Positions 36,104 through 47,490 of a DNA stretch of 64,000 nucleotides are shown here, one piece after another. Source of the stretch: Nocardia sp. SYP-A9097. Its GTDB lineage: Bacteria > Actinomycetota > Actinomycetes > Mycobacteriales > Mycobacteriaceae. The position numbers and the translations under genes were made by a program. Every line of letters starts with the position of its first letter. Position 1 is the first letter of the stretch. The stretch lies in contig NZ_WJIC01000003.1 in the NCBI RefSeq assembly GCF_009649815.1, positions 248,001 to 312,000 on the forward strand, given 5' to 3'. The notes below the pieces were generated by a model. The model was not told the DNA's origin and did not search any database. It worked only from the letters and a program-made list of their open reading frames with translations.

Positions 36104-36679
36104 GTGACTGTCCCTGCAATGCATCCGCGCCCGGGGAACCTGCGCGTCGTGGCTGAGCAGATCGAACAGGCCACGGGTCTGCGTGTGGAGATCCTGGGAG
36201 GCAGCCTGGTGATGTCACCGACACCGCGTGGGAAGCACGCCGGGACGATCCGTCGGCTACGTCAGCAGTTGGAGAGCCGGATGCCTCCGGAGCTGGCGGC
36301 GTACGAGGTCACCTCGATCGCCCTGCCCGACGACGAAGACGACTATTGCACTCCAGATCTGGTTGTCCTGCCGGAGGAATGGGACCAGGACGACGCATGG
36401 CTGGCTGACCCAGCTGACGCCGAACTCGCCGTCGAGGTCATCTCGAAGAGCGAAAAGACGAGGCAGATCGCAGACAAGAACGGCTGGTATGCGGTGGCGG
36501 GCGTCCGTGTCCTGCTCGTCGTCGACCCCCGTTACGGCCGCTGGGCGCTGCACACCGCACCGAAAGACGGCACCTACCACGGTCATTTCGACGGCACATA
36601 CGGCGATGCGATCCCGCTGCCGTCGCCCTTCGGATTTGCTCTCGACACCGGCTGCCTGCCGCTATACGGAGCTCGCTGA
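36104..36679 (+). CDS. Uma2-family (DUF820) putative nuclease-fold protein
   Basis: A 191-residue protein. LRVEILGGSLVMSPTPRGKH near residue 25 and YCTPDLVVLPEEWDQDD with AELAVEVISKSEKTRQIADK (PD...EVxS restriction-endonuclease-like core) then YAVAGVRVLLVVDPRYGRWA fit the Uma2 family, which has a PD-(D/E)xK fold but unproven activity. Such genes are often multicopy and mobile in actinobacteria and cyanobacteria. It starts at GTG 36104. It lies between mptB and a broken MMPL gene, interrupting the mptB-suf order of mycobacteria. Confidence 0.85.
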   Translation: MTVPAMHPRPGNLRVVAEQIEQATGLRVEILGGSLVMSPTPRGKHAGTIRRLRQQLESRMPPELAAYEVTSIALPDDEDDYCTPDLVVLPEEWDQDDAWLADPADAELAVEVISKSEKTRQIADKNGWYAVAGVRVLLVVDPRYGRWALHTAPKDGTYHGHFDGTYGDAIPLPSPFGFALDTGCLPLYGAR

Positions 36680-36816
36680 GCCTGCCGCTCAACGCTGCAC
36701 CGCCATGTATCGATGGTGGCCGCGATTTCGGGTTGATGCGCGTAATCCATTGGTAGCGAACGCATTTCCGAATGCGCGAATGCTGCGGCTCACCACTGCG
36801 GGGCCGGGGCATCTGG

Positions 36817-38492
36817 ATGGATACCTGTGTTATTGCTTCCACTTCAGCCGGTAGAACTCCGGCTGGAGTGCGTGCCGGACGCGTGCCGCTCGAACGCCCT
36901 CATTACCCGGTCCTAAAACCTGGCGAGCGTCCACCGAATTCGGCCGAATCCCGCGGGCTGCTCGGCAGGCTCGGGACGACCATGGTCGATCGGCGGCGCT
37001 GGGTGTTCGCGCTCTGGCTGTTGGTCACCGTGTTGCTCGGTGCGGCGGCGCCGACCGTGTTCGATTCCCTGGCCGGGGCCGGGTGGCAGGCCAATGGGTC
37101 GGAGTCGGTGCGCACGCGTGAGCTGGCCGAACAGCATTTCGGCGGGAACTCCGCGGCCGCGGTGCAGGTGGTGATCCACTCCGATACCGCCACGATGGAT
37201 GCCCCGCGGGCGCGGCAGATCGTGGACGAGCTCACCGGAATTCTCGCCTCGGACAGTCGATTCGGCGCTGTCGTCGCCCCGGAGCCGGGTCGGTCGATCA
37301 GTCCGGACGGGCACACCGGCATCCTGCTCGCGGGGGCCGCCGCGAACACCGATGAGATGGTCGCGGCCGTCGATGAGCTCGGGCCGCAGTTGAGAGCGAT
37401 GTCCGGCGACGGATTCGAGATCTACCCGACCGGATCGTCCGCGCTGTGGAGTGATTTCAACAAGGCCAATCACGACGCCATGATGAAGGCCGAATTGTTC
37501 TCCTGGCCGGTCACATTGGCGATTATGGTGCTGGCGTTCGGTTCACTCGTCGCCGCTGGACTGCCGCTGTTGCTGACCATGGTGGGCCTGATCGCCTCGG
37601 CGGGCGGACTGGTGCTGCTCAATCAGTTCACGCCGATCTCGGTGTGGGCCATGAATTTCGCGATGATGTTCGCGCTCGCGCTCGGCATCGACTACGCGCT
37701 GTTCGTGGTCTCGCGCTTCCGCGATGCGATTCGCGGCGGAGCGACGCCGCGCGCTGCTGTGGCCGTGACCATGGCGACCGCGGGCAAGGCGGTGCTGCTG
37801 TCGGGTCTGACCGTTCTCGTGAGCCTGTCCGCGGTGCTGGTGGTGCCCGCACCGGCAGTTCGGACCATGGCGGTCGGCATCATGTTCGCGGTCACCTTCG
37901 TACTGCTGGCCACGCTGACGCTGCTTCCCGCGGTGCTGGGTGCGCTCGGGGCTCGCGTCAATGCGGGTTCGCTGCCGTATGTGGCTCGCCAGCATTGCTC
38001 GGTGCGGGTGTGAGTTTGCTGTCCACGGCGGCGGCCTTCGGTGTGGCGAAACTGGTGTTCCAGGACGGTCATGGCGCGAGCCTGCTCGGCTTCACGCCGC
38101 AGGGGTTCCTGGACGGCTGGGGTCCGGTGTTCTTCTTCGCCATGATCTTCGCGATCGCGATGGACTACACGGTCTTTCTGCTTGCGACGGCCAAGGAGCA
38201 CTACGAGAAGTCGGGTGACCCGGCGGTCGCGCAGGTCGATGGTCTGGCGCATTCGGGGCGGGTGATTCTGGCGGCGGCCGCGGTCATGGTGGCGGTGTTC
38301 TTCACCTTCGCGCTGGCGGATCCGTTGCCGCCCAAGGAGATGGGCATCATCCTGGGCGTCGCGGTGCTCTTGGACGCGGTGCTGATCCGGTTGATCCTGC
38401 TTCCGGTGCTGCTGCGCTTGACCGGGCATGCGGCCTGGTGGTCGCCGCGATGGTTGCGGCGCGTGCTGCCGGATATCAGCTTCGGGCACTGA
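36817..38492 (+). pseudogene. MMPL-family transporter, internal deletion and frameshift
   Basis: The first frame encodes the N-terminal half of an RND/MMPL lipid exporter: DRRRWVFALWLLVTVLLGAA, the outer domain, then FAMMFALALGIDYALFVVSR with the conserved DY, up to LPAVLGALGARVNAGSLPYV. It stops at 38013. In another frame the C-terminal helices continue: SLLSTAAAFGVAKLVFQDGH, FAMIFAIAMDYTVFLLATAK and IILGVAVLLDAVLIRLILLP. Intact relatives have a second outer domain of roughly 200 residues between these parts; that is missing here. The junction is near 37990-38010. The upstream start is uncertain. The product is not expected to work. Confidence 0.85.
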
Positions 38493-38849
<357 letters not shown>

Positions 38850-38872
38850 GCCGGGATCGGAAGGAACCGATC

Positions 38873-39265
38873 ATGACCATCGCACTCGCGACCACCCTGC
38901 ACACCGACTTCGCCGACGCGGTCGAGCGCACCCGGAAAGCGCTGTCCGAGCAAGGTTTCGGTGTCCTCACCGAAATCGATGTGACGGCCACGCTGCGGCA
39001 GAAGCTCGGTGCGGAGATGGAGCAGTACCTCATTCTCGGCGCGTGTAATCCGCCGTTGGCGCACGCCGCGCTGGAGGTGGATCGGCAGATCGGGCTGCTG
39101 CTGCCCTGCAATGTGGTTGTCCGCGAAGACCGTTCGAGCGCGGATGTGATCGTCGAGGCCATGAATCCGGAGTTGATGGTGCAGGTCGCGGGGGAGCCCG
39201 CGCTGCGCGCGGTCGCCGACCAGGCCACGGCCAAACTCCGGGCCGCGATCGAATCGCTCGGCTGA
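38873..39265 (+). CDS. DUF302 domain protein
   Basis: A 130-residue protein made of one DUF302 domain: DAVERTRKALSEQGFGVLTE near residue 15, the YLILGACNPPLAHAALEVDR core near 60, and LLLPCNVVVREDRSSADVIV near 80. Cysteines are in the conserved GACNP and LPCNV motifs. Its function is unknown; it often accompanies thiol/persulfide or metal response genes. ATG 38873 has GGAAGGAA upstream. It is 23 bases after the CsoR/CstR-type regulator and shares its operator; likely the regulated gene. Confidence 0.88.
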   Translation: MTIALATTLHTDFADAVERTRKALSEQGFGVLTEIDVTATLRQKLGAEMEQYLILGACNPPLAHAALEVDRQIGLLLPCNVVVREDRSSADVIVEAMNPELMVQVAGEPALRAVADQATAKLRAAIESLG

Positions 39266-39412
39266 GCAGCACGGCAACGCTCGGCTGAGCCGCCCGGTCG
39301 CAGTGCCATGCCAAGGTGCATCGAGTGTGAAAGTGCACACGGTGCAACCATTTTCGCCGGGAACGGCCTCGTTCATCCTGCCACTGTCGGACCTGACTCA
39401 TACGCTTGATGC

Positions 39413-40006
39413 ATGGTTTCCGAGTCGAAGCGGCGGATCGAGGTGGCGGCGGCGGGCCTTTTGGCTCGGCACGGCTATCACGGGTTCGGCCTGAAGAAGC
39501 TGAGTGACGCGGCCGGGTTGCCGTATGGGTCCATCTACCACCACTTTCCGGGGGGCAAGGAAGAGATTGCAGTCTCTGCCATCACCGAAACCGGAGTGCT
39601 GGTGGGGCGGATGATCCGGGACGCACCGGCGGACGTGTTCGCCACGGCGGCAGGGTTGTTCGACTTCATGGCCGCGAAACTCACTGTCTCCGAATGGACC
39701 GACGGCTGTCCGGTGGGCACGCCGGCCCTGGACGGCGGCAGCGATGTGGACGCGGTGCGCACCGCGTGCGTAATTGCATTCGATGCCATGGCAGGGGGTT
39801 TCGCGGACCTGTTCACGGAAATGGGCCTGCCGGAACAGGAGTCGCGCGAGCTCGCCACCACCGTGGTCGCTGCCTACGAGGGTGCGACGATCCTGGCGCG
39901 GGTCCGCCGCTCCGACGAACCCCTGCTCACCGTCTCCGCCGCCATGACCCGCCTGATCCGCTCCAGCCTCGCGGAATCGGCTGCCGCCGAGTCGAATTCA
40001 CCCTAG
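39413..40006 (+). CDS. TetR/AcrR family regulator
   Basis: A 197-residue regulator. IEVAAAGLLARHGYHGFGLK and KLSDAAGLPYGSIYHHFPGG (residues 9-49) is the TetR DNA-binding domain, with recognition helix GSIYHHF. The C-terminal half (EWTDGCPVGTPALDGGSDVD) matches the LmrA/YxaF-type ligand domain. ATG 39413; no clear Shine-Dalgarno, possibly leaderless. It is convergent with the GAP-family gene. GTGTG and CACAC arms at 39325-39340 may be its operator, but the match is weak. Confidence 0.88.
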   Translation: MVSESKRRIEVAAAGLLARHGYHGFGLKKLSDAAGLPYGSIYHHFPGGKEEIAVSAITETGVLVGRMIRDAPADVFATAAGLFDFMAAKLTVSEWTDGCPVGTPALDGGSDVDAVRTACVIAFDAMAGGFADLFTEMGLPEQESRELATTVVAAYEGATILARVRRSDEPLLTVSAAMTRLIRSSLAESAAAESNSP

Positions 40007-40062
40007 GCGCGGCCTGTTCGGTCTGCGGGCGTCGCCGGAGTGGTCGCCGCCCGTATGCGGTA

Positions 40063-40734
40063 CTAGGTCAGGCCGCTGATGCCGTCGCCCAGCGATTTGG
40101 CGCTGAGCAGTGCGAAGAGCACGGCCATGATGGCGTAGTGGTGGCGGACGGTCCAATCTTCCCACCGGTTCAGGATGTCCCACGACGCCTCACGGCGCGC
40201 GAAGTGCACGGCGGCGGGGACCAGCACGCCCAGGGACGCGATGGCCACGAATATCAGCGCCGCGCTGATCCGGCCGCCGGGATGCGCGGTGGCGGAGGCC
40301 GTGGTGACCGCGCCGGCGGCAATCTGCGTGACATTCTTCGGATTCGCGACGACCAGCATCGCACCCAGGGCGAGGGAGTTACCGATGTTGAACTGTTCGA
40401 TGTTCTGGAATCGCTTCGGGAGGGTGCCCTCATTTGCATTGCCGAGCATACGGACCTGGCGAAATGTCATCAGGGCCAACAGCAGGCCCACGATCAGGCG
40501 GAACCAGGCGACCCAGGTTCCCGGGTGGCCATTGTGTTCGGCGCCGGTGATGATGCTGAGCGCCATCAGCACCGTGAAGATTCCGCTGACCGCCACAATC
40601 CAGCCGACCGCGAAGGCGAACGCGTTGGATCTGCCGCCCGGTGCGGTCAATATGAGGATCATCGCGATCAGGGTCAGTGGGCTGATCGTGACGCCGACCG
40701 CGTGACTCAGAATCTGGCCGACCGCATGGCCCAT
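40063..40734 (-). CDS. GAP-family membrane protein
   Basis: A 223-residue polytopic membrane protein with six hydrophobic segments, beginning VGVTISPLTLIAMILILTAP. A cytoplasmic loop NEGTLPKRFQNIEQFNIG is followed by LALGAMLVVANPKNVTQIAA, and then more helices. This is the pattern of the Sap/GAP (glycopeptidolipid-addressing protein) family of mycobacteria and Nocardia, thought to help move glycolipids. The ATG has GGGAGA 7 bases upstream. Its promoter may hold TATAAC at about 40761-40766 (minus strand). It faces the suf operon promoter. Confidence 0.85.
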   Translation of the reverse strand: MGHAVGQILSHAVGVTISPLTLIAMILILTAPGGRSNAFAFAVGWIVAVSGIFTVLMALSIITGAEHNGHPGTWVAWFRLIVGLLLALMTFRQVRMLGNANEGTLPKRFQNIEQFNIGNSLALGAMLVVANPKNVTQIAAGAVTTASATAHPGGRISAALIFVAIASLGVLVPAAVHFARREASWDILNRWEDWTVRHHYAIMAVLFALLSAKSLGDGISGLT

Positions 40735-40909
40735 GAAAGCTCTCCCGCCGCTCGAAAGGTCGAGTTATAAGCTAGCTAAAAGGTAGCCGGTTCGGTCGAA
40801 TCAGCGCGCCTTCCGCCCATTTCGGCTGATCTTGTCCAGACCGGCCGGTCGGCGGCAAACGGGCGGCGAATTGAACTGCTGGGTTCCGTGCCGTTATCCC
40901 CGGTTGGAT

Positions 40910-40929
40910 GGTGTGTAAAGGTTCACACC
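40910..40929. promoter_or_regulatory. 20-bp inverted repeat upstream of suf
   Basis: GGTGTGTAAAGGTTCACACC has perfect GGTGTG/CACACC arms around 8 bases. It lies 56 bases before the SufR-type palindrome in the same intergenic region. Which protein might bind it is unknown. Confidence 0.55.
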
Positions 40930-40984
40930 CCCGAACCCCTCGAAGTCAGGTGACCCTTACTGGAACGTGGGATGGAATTCCGTC

Positions 40985-40999
40985 ACACTGATGTTGTGA
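40985..40999. promoter_or_regulatory. SufR operator ACACT-N5-TGTGA
   Basis: ACACTGATGTTGTGA fits exactly the palindrome ACACT-N5-TGTGA reported for M. tuberculosis SufR upstream of its suf operon (established knowledge, as recalled). The site overlaps the GTG at 40996, so this start may not be used, or the transcript begins at or close to it. It supports autorepression of sufR-sufBDCSUT. Confidence 0.85.
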
Positions 41000-41802
41000 A
41001 AACCGTGGGTTTGCGGAACGCGGAAGCGGAAACCGGGCGCCAGCTGGGCGCCCGGGCTGCTGTTGTGCCCGCAGCCGCCGGTGAGGGGCACACCCGCGAG
41101 GCCGTTATCAAGCTACTGCTGGAGGACGGTCCGATTACCGCGACCGCCATCGGCAAGCGGCTGGGCCTGAGTCCCGCGGGCGTGCGTCGGCATTTGGACG
41201 CGCTCATCGAATCCGGTGAGGCGCGGGCGGCTCGTTCGGCGGCCTGGCAGCAGAAGGGCCGCGGGCGTCCCGCCAAGCAATACCAGTTGACAGCCACCGG
41301 CCGTGGCCGCCTCGGCCATGCCTACGATGACCTCGCCGGTGCCGCGATGCGCCAGCTGCGCGAGATCGGTGGCGATAAGGCCATTGCCGAATTCGCGCGC
41401 AAGCGGGTCGGCACCATTGTCGCCGGGATCGGTCAGCTCGAGCGGCATACCCCGGAGTCGACCATCGACAAGGCCGATGAGATCGCGGACGCGTTCTCCG
41501 AGGCCGGGTTCGCCGCCTCCACCCGGAAAGTCGGTGCGGGCGTACAGATTTGCCAGCACCACTGCCCGGTATCGCATGTCGCCGAGGAATTCCCGGAGTT
41601 GTGCGCCGCCGAGCTCGAGGCTTTCAAACAAATCTTGGGTACGCATGTGCAGCGGTTGGCGACCATCGCCAATGGCGATTGCGCGTGCACGACGCACGTA
41701 CCGCTCACCCTGACGGTTCCCCCTAAAACGAATACCGCTGAAACCCCCGTTGCCCAGCCCGCAACGACTTCTACACACGACTCCGGAAGGAGCGCCGAAT
41801 GA
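40996..41802 (+). CDS. sufR: Fe-S cluster-sensing repressor SufR
   Basis: ArsR/DeoR-like winged-helix repressor that binds a 4Fe-4S cluster and controls suf genes. [20 protein letters not shown] followed by [16 protein letters not shown] is the DNA-binding domain; [20 protein letters not shown] with CAAE and later DCACTTH hold the cysteine ligands. The start is uncertain: ATG 40972, GTG 40996 and GTG 41005 are in frame; the operator covers 40996. The Arg-rich start [14 protein letters not shown] is not conserved. The stop overlaps sufB as ATGA. Orthologous to Rv1460. Confidence 0.92.
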   Translation: MKTVGLRNAEAETGRQLGARAAVVPAAAGEGHTREAVIKLLLEDGPITATAIGKRLGLSPAGVRRHLDALIESGEARAARSAAWQQKGRGRPAKQYQLTATGRGRLGHAYDDLAGAAMRQLREIGGDKAIAEFARKRVGTIVAGIGQLERHTPESTIDKADEIADAFSEAGFAASTRKVGAGVQICQHHCPVSHVAEEFPELCAAELEAFKQILGTHVQRLATIANGDCACTTHVPLTLTVPPKTNTAETPVAQPATTSTHDSGRSAE

Positions 41803-43235
41803 CGACTACGACTGACCAGGTGCAGCCGCTGTCCCAAGAGGAGACCATCGCCTCCATTGGGACCTACGGGTACGGCTGGGCCGACAAGGATGTCGCCGGT
41901 GCCAGTGCCAAGCGCGGCCTGTCCGAGGAGGTCGTGCGCGACATCTCGGCGAAGAAGAGCGAGCCTGAATGGATGCTCGACTTCCGGCTGAAGGCGCTGC
42001 GCATCTTCGAGAAGAAGCCGATGCCGAGTTGGGGTTCGGACCTCGAGGGCATTCATTTCGACAACATCAAGTATTTCGTGCGGTCCAGCGAAAAGCAGGC
42101 CGCCACCTGGGATGACCTGCCCGAGGACATCAAGAATACCTACGACAAGCTGGGCATCCCGGAGGCGGAGAAGCAGCGCCTGGTGTCCGGTGTCGCCGCG
42201 CAGTACGAGTCCGAGGTCGTCTACCACTCGATCCGCGAGGACCTCGAGAAGCAGGGCGTCATCTTCCTGGACACCGATACCGCGCTCAAGGAGCATCCGG
42301 AGCTGTTCCAGCAGTACTTCGGTTCGGTCATTCCGTCCGGTGACAACAAGTTCTCGGCGCTGAATTCGGCTACCTGGTCTGGTGGTTCGTTCATCTACGT
42401 GCCGAAGGGCGTGCACGTGGATATCCCACTGCAGGCGTACTTCCGCATCAATACCGAGAACATGGGTCAGTTCGAGCGGACGCTGATCATCGTCGACGAG
42501 GATGCCTACGTGCATTACGTCGAGGGTTGTACCGCGCCGATTTACAGCTCGGATTCGCTGCACTCCGCGGTCGTGGAGATCATCGTGAAGAAAGGTGGCC
42601 GCTGCCGGTACACCACCATTCAGAACTGGTCGAACAACGTCTACAACCTGGTCACCAAGCGGGCCAAGGCCGAGGCGGGCGCGACCATGGAATGGGTCGA
42701 CGGCAATATCGGCTCCAAGGTCACCATGAAGTACCCGGCCGTGTGGATGACCGGTGAGCACGCAAAGGGCGAGGTCCTCTCCATCGCGTTCGCCGGTGCG
42801 GGTCAGCACCAGGACACCGGTGCGAAGATGCTGCATCTGGCGCCGCACACCTCTTCGAACATCATCTCGAAGTCGGTGGCGCGCGGCGGCGGTCGTGCTT
42901 CGTACCGCGGCCTGGTTCAGGTGAACAAGGGTGCGTACGGCTCGAAGTCGACCGTGAAGTGCGATGCGCTGTTGGTGGACAACATCTCTCGCTCGGACAC
43001 CTACCCGTACGTCGATATCCGCGAGGACGACGTGACCATGGGTCACGAGGCGACTGTCTCCAAGGTGTCGGCCGACCAGCTGTTCTACCTGATGAGTCGC
43101 GGCCTCACCGAGGACGAGGCCATGGCGATGGTGGTGCGCGGCTTCGTGGAGCCGATCGCCAAGGAACTGCCGATGGAATACGCCCTCGAGCTGAACCGTC
43201 TGATCGAACTGCAAATGGAAGGAGCCGTCGGCTGA
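41799..43235 (+). CDS. sufB: Fe-S cluster assembly scaffold SufB
   Basis: Subunit of the SufBCD scaffold that assembles Fe-S clusters. It has 478 residues with normal family content: [20 protein letters not shown] near residue 50, [40 protein letters not shown] near 245, and the conserved cysteine of [20 protein letters not shown] near 385. M. tuberculosis SufB carries an intein; this protein is continuous and intein-free. It overlaps the sufR stop (ATGA) and the sufD start by one base (TGATG). Confidence 0.96.
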   Translation: MTTTTDQVQPLSQEETIASIGTYGYGWADKDVAGASAKRGLSEEVVRDISAKKSEPEWMLDFRLKALRIFEKKPMPSWGSDLEGIHFDNIKYFVRSSEKQAATWDDLPEDIKNTYDKLGIPEAEKQRLVSGVAAQYESEVVYHSIREDLEKQGVIFLDTDTALKEHPELFQQYFGSVIPSGDNKFSALNSATWSGGSFIYVPKGVHVDIPLQAYFRINTENMGQFERTLIIVDEDAYVHYVEGCTAPIYSSDSLHSAVVEIIVKKGGRCRYTTIQNWSNNVYNLVTKRAKAEAGATMEWVDGNIGSKVTMKYPAVWMTGEHAKGEVLSIAFAGAGQHQDTGAKMLHLAPHTSSNIISKSVARGGGRASYRGLVQVNKGAYGSKSTVKCDALLVDNISRSDTYPYVDIREDDVTMGHEATVSKVSADQLFYLMSRGLTEDEAMAMVVRGFVEPIAKELPMEYALELNRLIELQMEGAVG

Positions 43236-44413
43236 TGACGGTCGAGAATGTTGCCGTTGCTGCCGAGGCTCGTCCTCGGGCGCTGAACAAGGGCGAAGTA
43301 TTCGCCTCGTTCGACGTGAACGCGTTCGAGATTCCCTCGGCGCACGACGAGGCGTGGCGGTTCACCCCGCTGCGCCGCCTGCGCGGGCTGCACGACGGTA
43401 CTGCCGTTCGTGACGGGCAGGCTGTTGTCGAGGTGACGTCCATCGAGGGCGTCACCGTCGAAACCGTCGATCGCACCGATGCGCGCCTCGGCGTCGCCGG
43501 TACCCCCACCGATCGTGTTGCCGCGCAGGCGTACTCGGGCTTCGAGCAGGCCACCGTCGTGTCGATCGGCGCGGAAACCGAAGTGGCCGAGGCGGTTACG
43601 CTGACGGTCACCGGTCCGGGCGTGGACAAGACCGCCTACGGGCACACCCAGGTTCGCCTGGGTAACTTCGCCGTCGCGAATGTGGTCATCGACCAGCGCG
43701 GCAGCGGAACCTTCGCGGAGAACGTGGAATTCGTGCTCGGCGACAGCGCCAAGCTGAATGTCATCGTCATCCAGGACTGGGCCGATGATGCCGTGCACGC
43801 CACCGCACATCACGCCATTCTGGGTCGCGACGCCACCCTGCGGCACACCAATGTCACCCTCGGCGGCGATCTGGTGCGCCTGACCGCGACCGTGCGCTAC
43901 GCCGGCCCGGGCGGCGACGCCGAGCTGCTCGGCGTGTACTTCGCCGATGACGGCCAGCATTTCGAGCAGCGCCTGCTCATCGATCACGCGGTGCCGAACT
44001 GCAAGTCGAATGTGCTGTACAAGGGTGCGCTGCAAGGTGATCCGACCTCGAAGAAGCCCGATGCGCGCACCGTGTGGGTGGGCGATGTGCTCATTCGCGC
44101 GGCCGCCGAGGGCACCGACACCTACGAGGCCAACCGCAACCTGGTGCTCACCGATGGTGCGCGCGCCGACTCGGTGCCGAACCTGGAGATCGAGACCGGC
44201 GAGATCGTGGGCGCCGGACACGCCTCCGCCACCGGGCGTTTCGACGATGAGCAGCTGTTCTACCTGCGCTCGCGCGGTATCCCGGAGGAGGCGGCGCGAC
44301 GTCTGGTCGTGCGCGGTTTCTTCTTCGAGATCATCACCAAGATCACGGTCCCCGAGGTTCGGGAGCGGCTCGAGGCGGCCATCGAGGCCGAGCTCGCCGC
44401 TGTCGGCGCCTGA
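43235..44413 (+). CDS. sufD: Fe-S cluster assembly protein SufD
   Basis: Partner of SufB in the SufBC2D complex. It has 392 residues. [20 protein letters not shown] near residue 28 is the conserved start region, the beta-helix core follows, and [20 protein letters not shown] near 257 with [20 protein letters not shown] near 335 is the SufB/SufD signature. ATG 43235 overlaps the last base of the sufB stop. The open frame extends upstream through sufB in another frame, which is not coding there. It is followed by sufC after 37 bases. Confidence 0.95.
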   Translation: MTVENVAVAAEARPRALNKGEVFASFDVNAFEIPSAHDEAWRFTPLRRLRGLHDGTAVRDGQAVVEVTSIEGVTVETVDRTDARLGVAGTPTDRVAAQAYSGFEQATVVSIGAETEVAEAVTLTVTGPGVDKTAYGHTQVRLGNFAVANVVIDQRGSGTFAENVEFVLGDSAKLNVIVIQDWADDAVHATAHHAILGRDATLRHTNVTLGGDLVRLTATVRYAGPGGDAELLGVYFADDGQHFEQRLLIDHAVPNCKSNVLYKGALQGDPTSKKPDARTVWVGDVLIRAAAEGTDTYEANRNLVLTDGARADSVPNLEIETGEIVGAGHASATGRFDDEQLFYLRSRGIPEEAARRLVVRGFFFEIITKITVPEVRERLEAAIEAELAAVGA

Positions 44414-44450
44414 CACCAACTTCCCCTCCCTGCAAAGGAATTCGAATTCG

Positions 44451-45221
44451 ATGACCACCCTGGAAATCAAGGACCTGCACGTCGAGGTCGCCAATCCGGA
44501 CGAGTCCGGTGAGCCCATCAAGATCCTCAAGGGCGTCAACCTGACCGTGCGCTCGGGCGAGACGCACGCGATCATGGGCCCCAACGGCTCCGGCAAGTCG
44601 ACCCTGTCGTACGCCATCGCCGGTCACCCCAAGTACACGGTGACCTCCGGCTCGATCACCCTCGACGGTGAAGACGTGCTGGCGATGACCGTCGACGAGC
44701 GTGCGCGTGCGGGCCTGTTCCTGGCCATGCAGTACCCGGTCGAGGTTCCGGGTGTCTCGGTCTCGAACTTCCTGCGCACCGCCGCCACCGCCGTCCGCGG
44801 CGAGGCGCCCAAGCTGCGCACCTGGGTCAAGGAGCTCAAGGAGTCCATGGCCGAGCTGGAGATCGAGCCGGCCTTCGTCGAGCGCTCGGTGAACGAGGGC
44901 TTCTCCGGTGGTGAGAAGAAGCGTCAGGAGATCCTGCAGCTGGGTCTGCTCAAGCCGAAGATCGCCATCCTGGACGAGACCGACTCCGGTCTGGACGTCG
45001 ATGCGCTGCGCATCGTCTCCGAGGGTGTGAACAAGTACAAGGGGCGGGAGGACGGCGGCATTCTGCTGATCACCCACTACACCCGCATCCTGCGCTACAT
45101 CGAGCCCGATTTCGTGCACGTGTTCGTGAACGGCCGCATTGTCGCCGAGGGTGGCAAGGAGCTGGCCGAGGAACTCGATGCGAATGGCTACGTGCGCTTT
45201 ACGTCCGCTGCTGCTGTTTAG
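44451..45221 (+). CDS. sufC: Fe-S assembly ATPase SufC
   Basis: ABC-type ATPase of the SufBC2D complex, soluble and without a membrane domain. It has 256 residues. Walker A is [18 protein letters not shown] near residue 43, the signature [18 protein letters not shown] near 147 and Walker [21 protein letters not shown] near 168, with the H-loop in [13 protein letters not shown]. The SufC-specific [12 protein letters not shown] is present. GCAAAGGA lies 10 bases upstream of the ATG. It is followed by sufS after 12 bases. Confidence 0.96.
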   Translation: MTTLEIKDLHVEVANPDESGEPIKILKGVNLTVRSGETHAIMGPNGSGKSTLSYAIAGHPKYTVTSGSITLDGEDVLAMTVDERARAGLFLAMQYPVEVPGVSVSNFLRTAATAVRGEAPKLRTWVKELKESMAELEIEPAFVERSVNEGFSGGEKKRQEILQLGLLKPKIAILDETDSGLDVDALRIVSEGVNKYKGREDGGILLITHYTRILRYIEPDFVHVFVNGRIVAEGGKELAEELDANGYVRFTSAAAV

Positions 45222-46487
<1,266 letters not shown>

Positions 46488-46490
46488 ATC

Positions 46491-46979
46491 ATGCGCATGG
46501 AGCAGATGTACCAGGAAGTGATCCTGGACCACTACAAGCACCCGCACCACCGCGGCCTCCGCGAGCCGTTCGGTGCGCAGGTGCATCACGTCAACCCGAC
46601 CTGTGGTGACGAGATCACGCTGCGCGTACAACTGGACGACAAGGGCGATGTCACCGATGTGTCCTATGACGGCCAGGGCTGCTCGATCAGCCAGGCGTCG
46701 ACCTCGGTGCTCGCCGATCAGGTCATCGGTCTTCCCGTGCAGCAGGCGCTGAAGGTGGTCGACTCGTTCAACGAGATGATCTCCAGCCGCGGCACTCTCG
46801 AAGGCGATGAGGACATGATCGGCGACGGCATCGCCTTCGCCGGCGTGTCGAAGTACCCGGCGCGGGTGAAATGCGCTCTGCTGGGCTGGATGGCGTTCAA
46901 GGACGCGGTGGTGCGGATAGCCTCCGCCGAGGTGTCCAAGCTGCCGATGTCGAACGGGGAGAAGAAGACCGATGAGTGA
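46491..46979 (+). CDS. sufU: zinc-dependent sulfurtransferase SufU
   Basis: Accepts persulfide sulfur from SufS. It has 162 residues. The zinc ligands are present: VNPTCGDEITLRVQL (C and D), YDGQGCSISQASTSVLADQV (second Cys) and ARVKCALLGWMAFKDAV (third Cys). The insertion VLADQVIGLPVQQALKVVDS, absent in IscU, is typical of SufU. It has an 8-base overlap with the following sufT. The sixth of seven genes of the suf operon, matching Rv1465. Confidence 0.95.
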   Translation: MRMEQMYQEVILDHYKHPHHRGLREPFGAQVHHVNPTCGDEITLRVQLDDKGDVTDVSYDGQGCSISQASTSVLADQVIGLPVQQALKVVDSFNEMISSRGTLEGDEDMIGDGIAFAGVSKYPARVKCALLGWMAFKDAVVRIASAEVSKLPMSNGEKKTDE

Positions 46980-47388
46980 AACCACCGAAACCCAGGCCGA
47001 TACCACCGTGGCCGACGGCGCTGTGGCGGAGAATGCCGAAACCGCCGCTCCGCAGGTCGAATTGACCGAGGAAGAGGTCAAGTTCCTCGAGGACCTCGAA
47101 GAGGCCATGCGCGATGTCGTCGACCCCGAGCTCGGCATCAATGTCGTAGACCTCGGTCTGGTCTACGGCATGACCGTCACCGACGGCATCTGCAAGCTCG
47201 ATATGACCCTGACCTCCCCGGCCTGCCCTCTCACCGATGTGATCGAGGATCAGTCCCGCAACGCCCTGGTCCGCAGTGGCCTGGTCGAGGACCTGCAGAT
47301 CAACTGGGTCTGGATGCCGCCGTGGGGCCCGGACAAGATCACCGACGACGGCCGCGAGCAGCTCCGCGCACTCGGCTTCACCGTCTAG
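46972..47388 (+). CDS. sufT: SufT-like metal-sulfur cluster biosynthesis protein (DUF59/MIP18)
   Basis: A 138-residue protein that helps maturation of Fe-S proteins. After an acidic, unstructured N-terminus of about 35 residues comes MRDVVDPELGINVVDLGLVY and the cysteine-bearing TLTSPACPLTDVIEDQSRNA, the MIP18 domain hallmarks, with VWMPPWGPDKITDDGREQLR near the end. It overlaps sufU by 8 bases and is followed by a strong terminator. Orthologous to Rv1466. Confidence 0.94.
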   Translation: MSETTETQADTTVADGAVAENAETAAPQVELTEEEVKFLEDLEEAMRDVVDPELGINVVDLGLVYGMTVTDGICKLDMTLTSPACPLTDVIEDQSRNALVRSGLVEDLQINWVWMPPWGPDKITDDGREQLRALGFTV

Positions 47389-47406
47389 CCGCACCGAGCA
47401 CTTCCC

Positions 47407-47443
47407 GAAATCGCCCCTGCCGGAAACCGGTGGGGGCGATTTC
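47407..47443 (+). terminator. terminator of the suf operon
   Basis: GAAATCGCCCC (47407-47417) pairs perfectly with GGGGCGATTTC (47433-47443) across a 15-base loop, 18 bases after the sufT stop. The stem ends in A/T pairs and is followed by GTTCG. Confidence 0.85.
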
Positions 47444-47490
47444 GTTCGCGGCTTGTCGAATTCACCGGATCGGGATGGTAGGCATACCGT

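Noticed and set aside
39325..39340. GTGTG-N6-CACAC inverted repeat upstream of the second TetR gene
   Set aside because: The arms are only 5 bp and lie 73 bases before the start; too weak to list as an operator.
41433..43214. A 593-codon minus-strand open frame
   Set aside because: Antisense shadow of sufR and sufB; amino acid content is typical of a GC-rich complementary frame.
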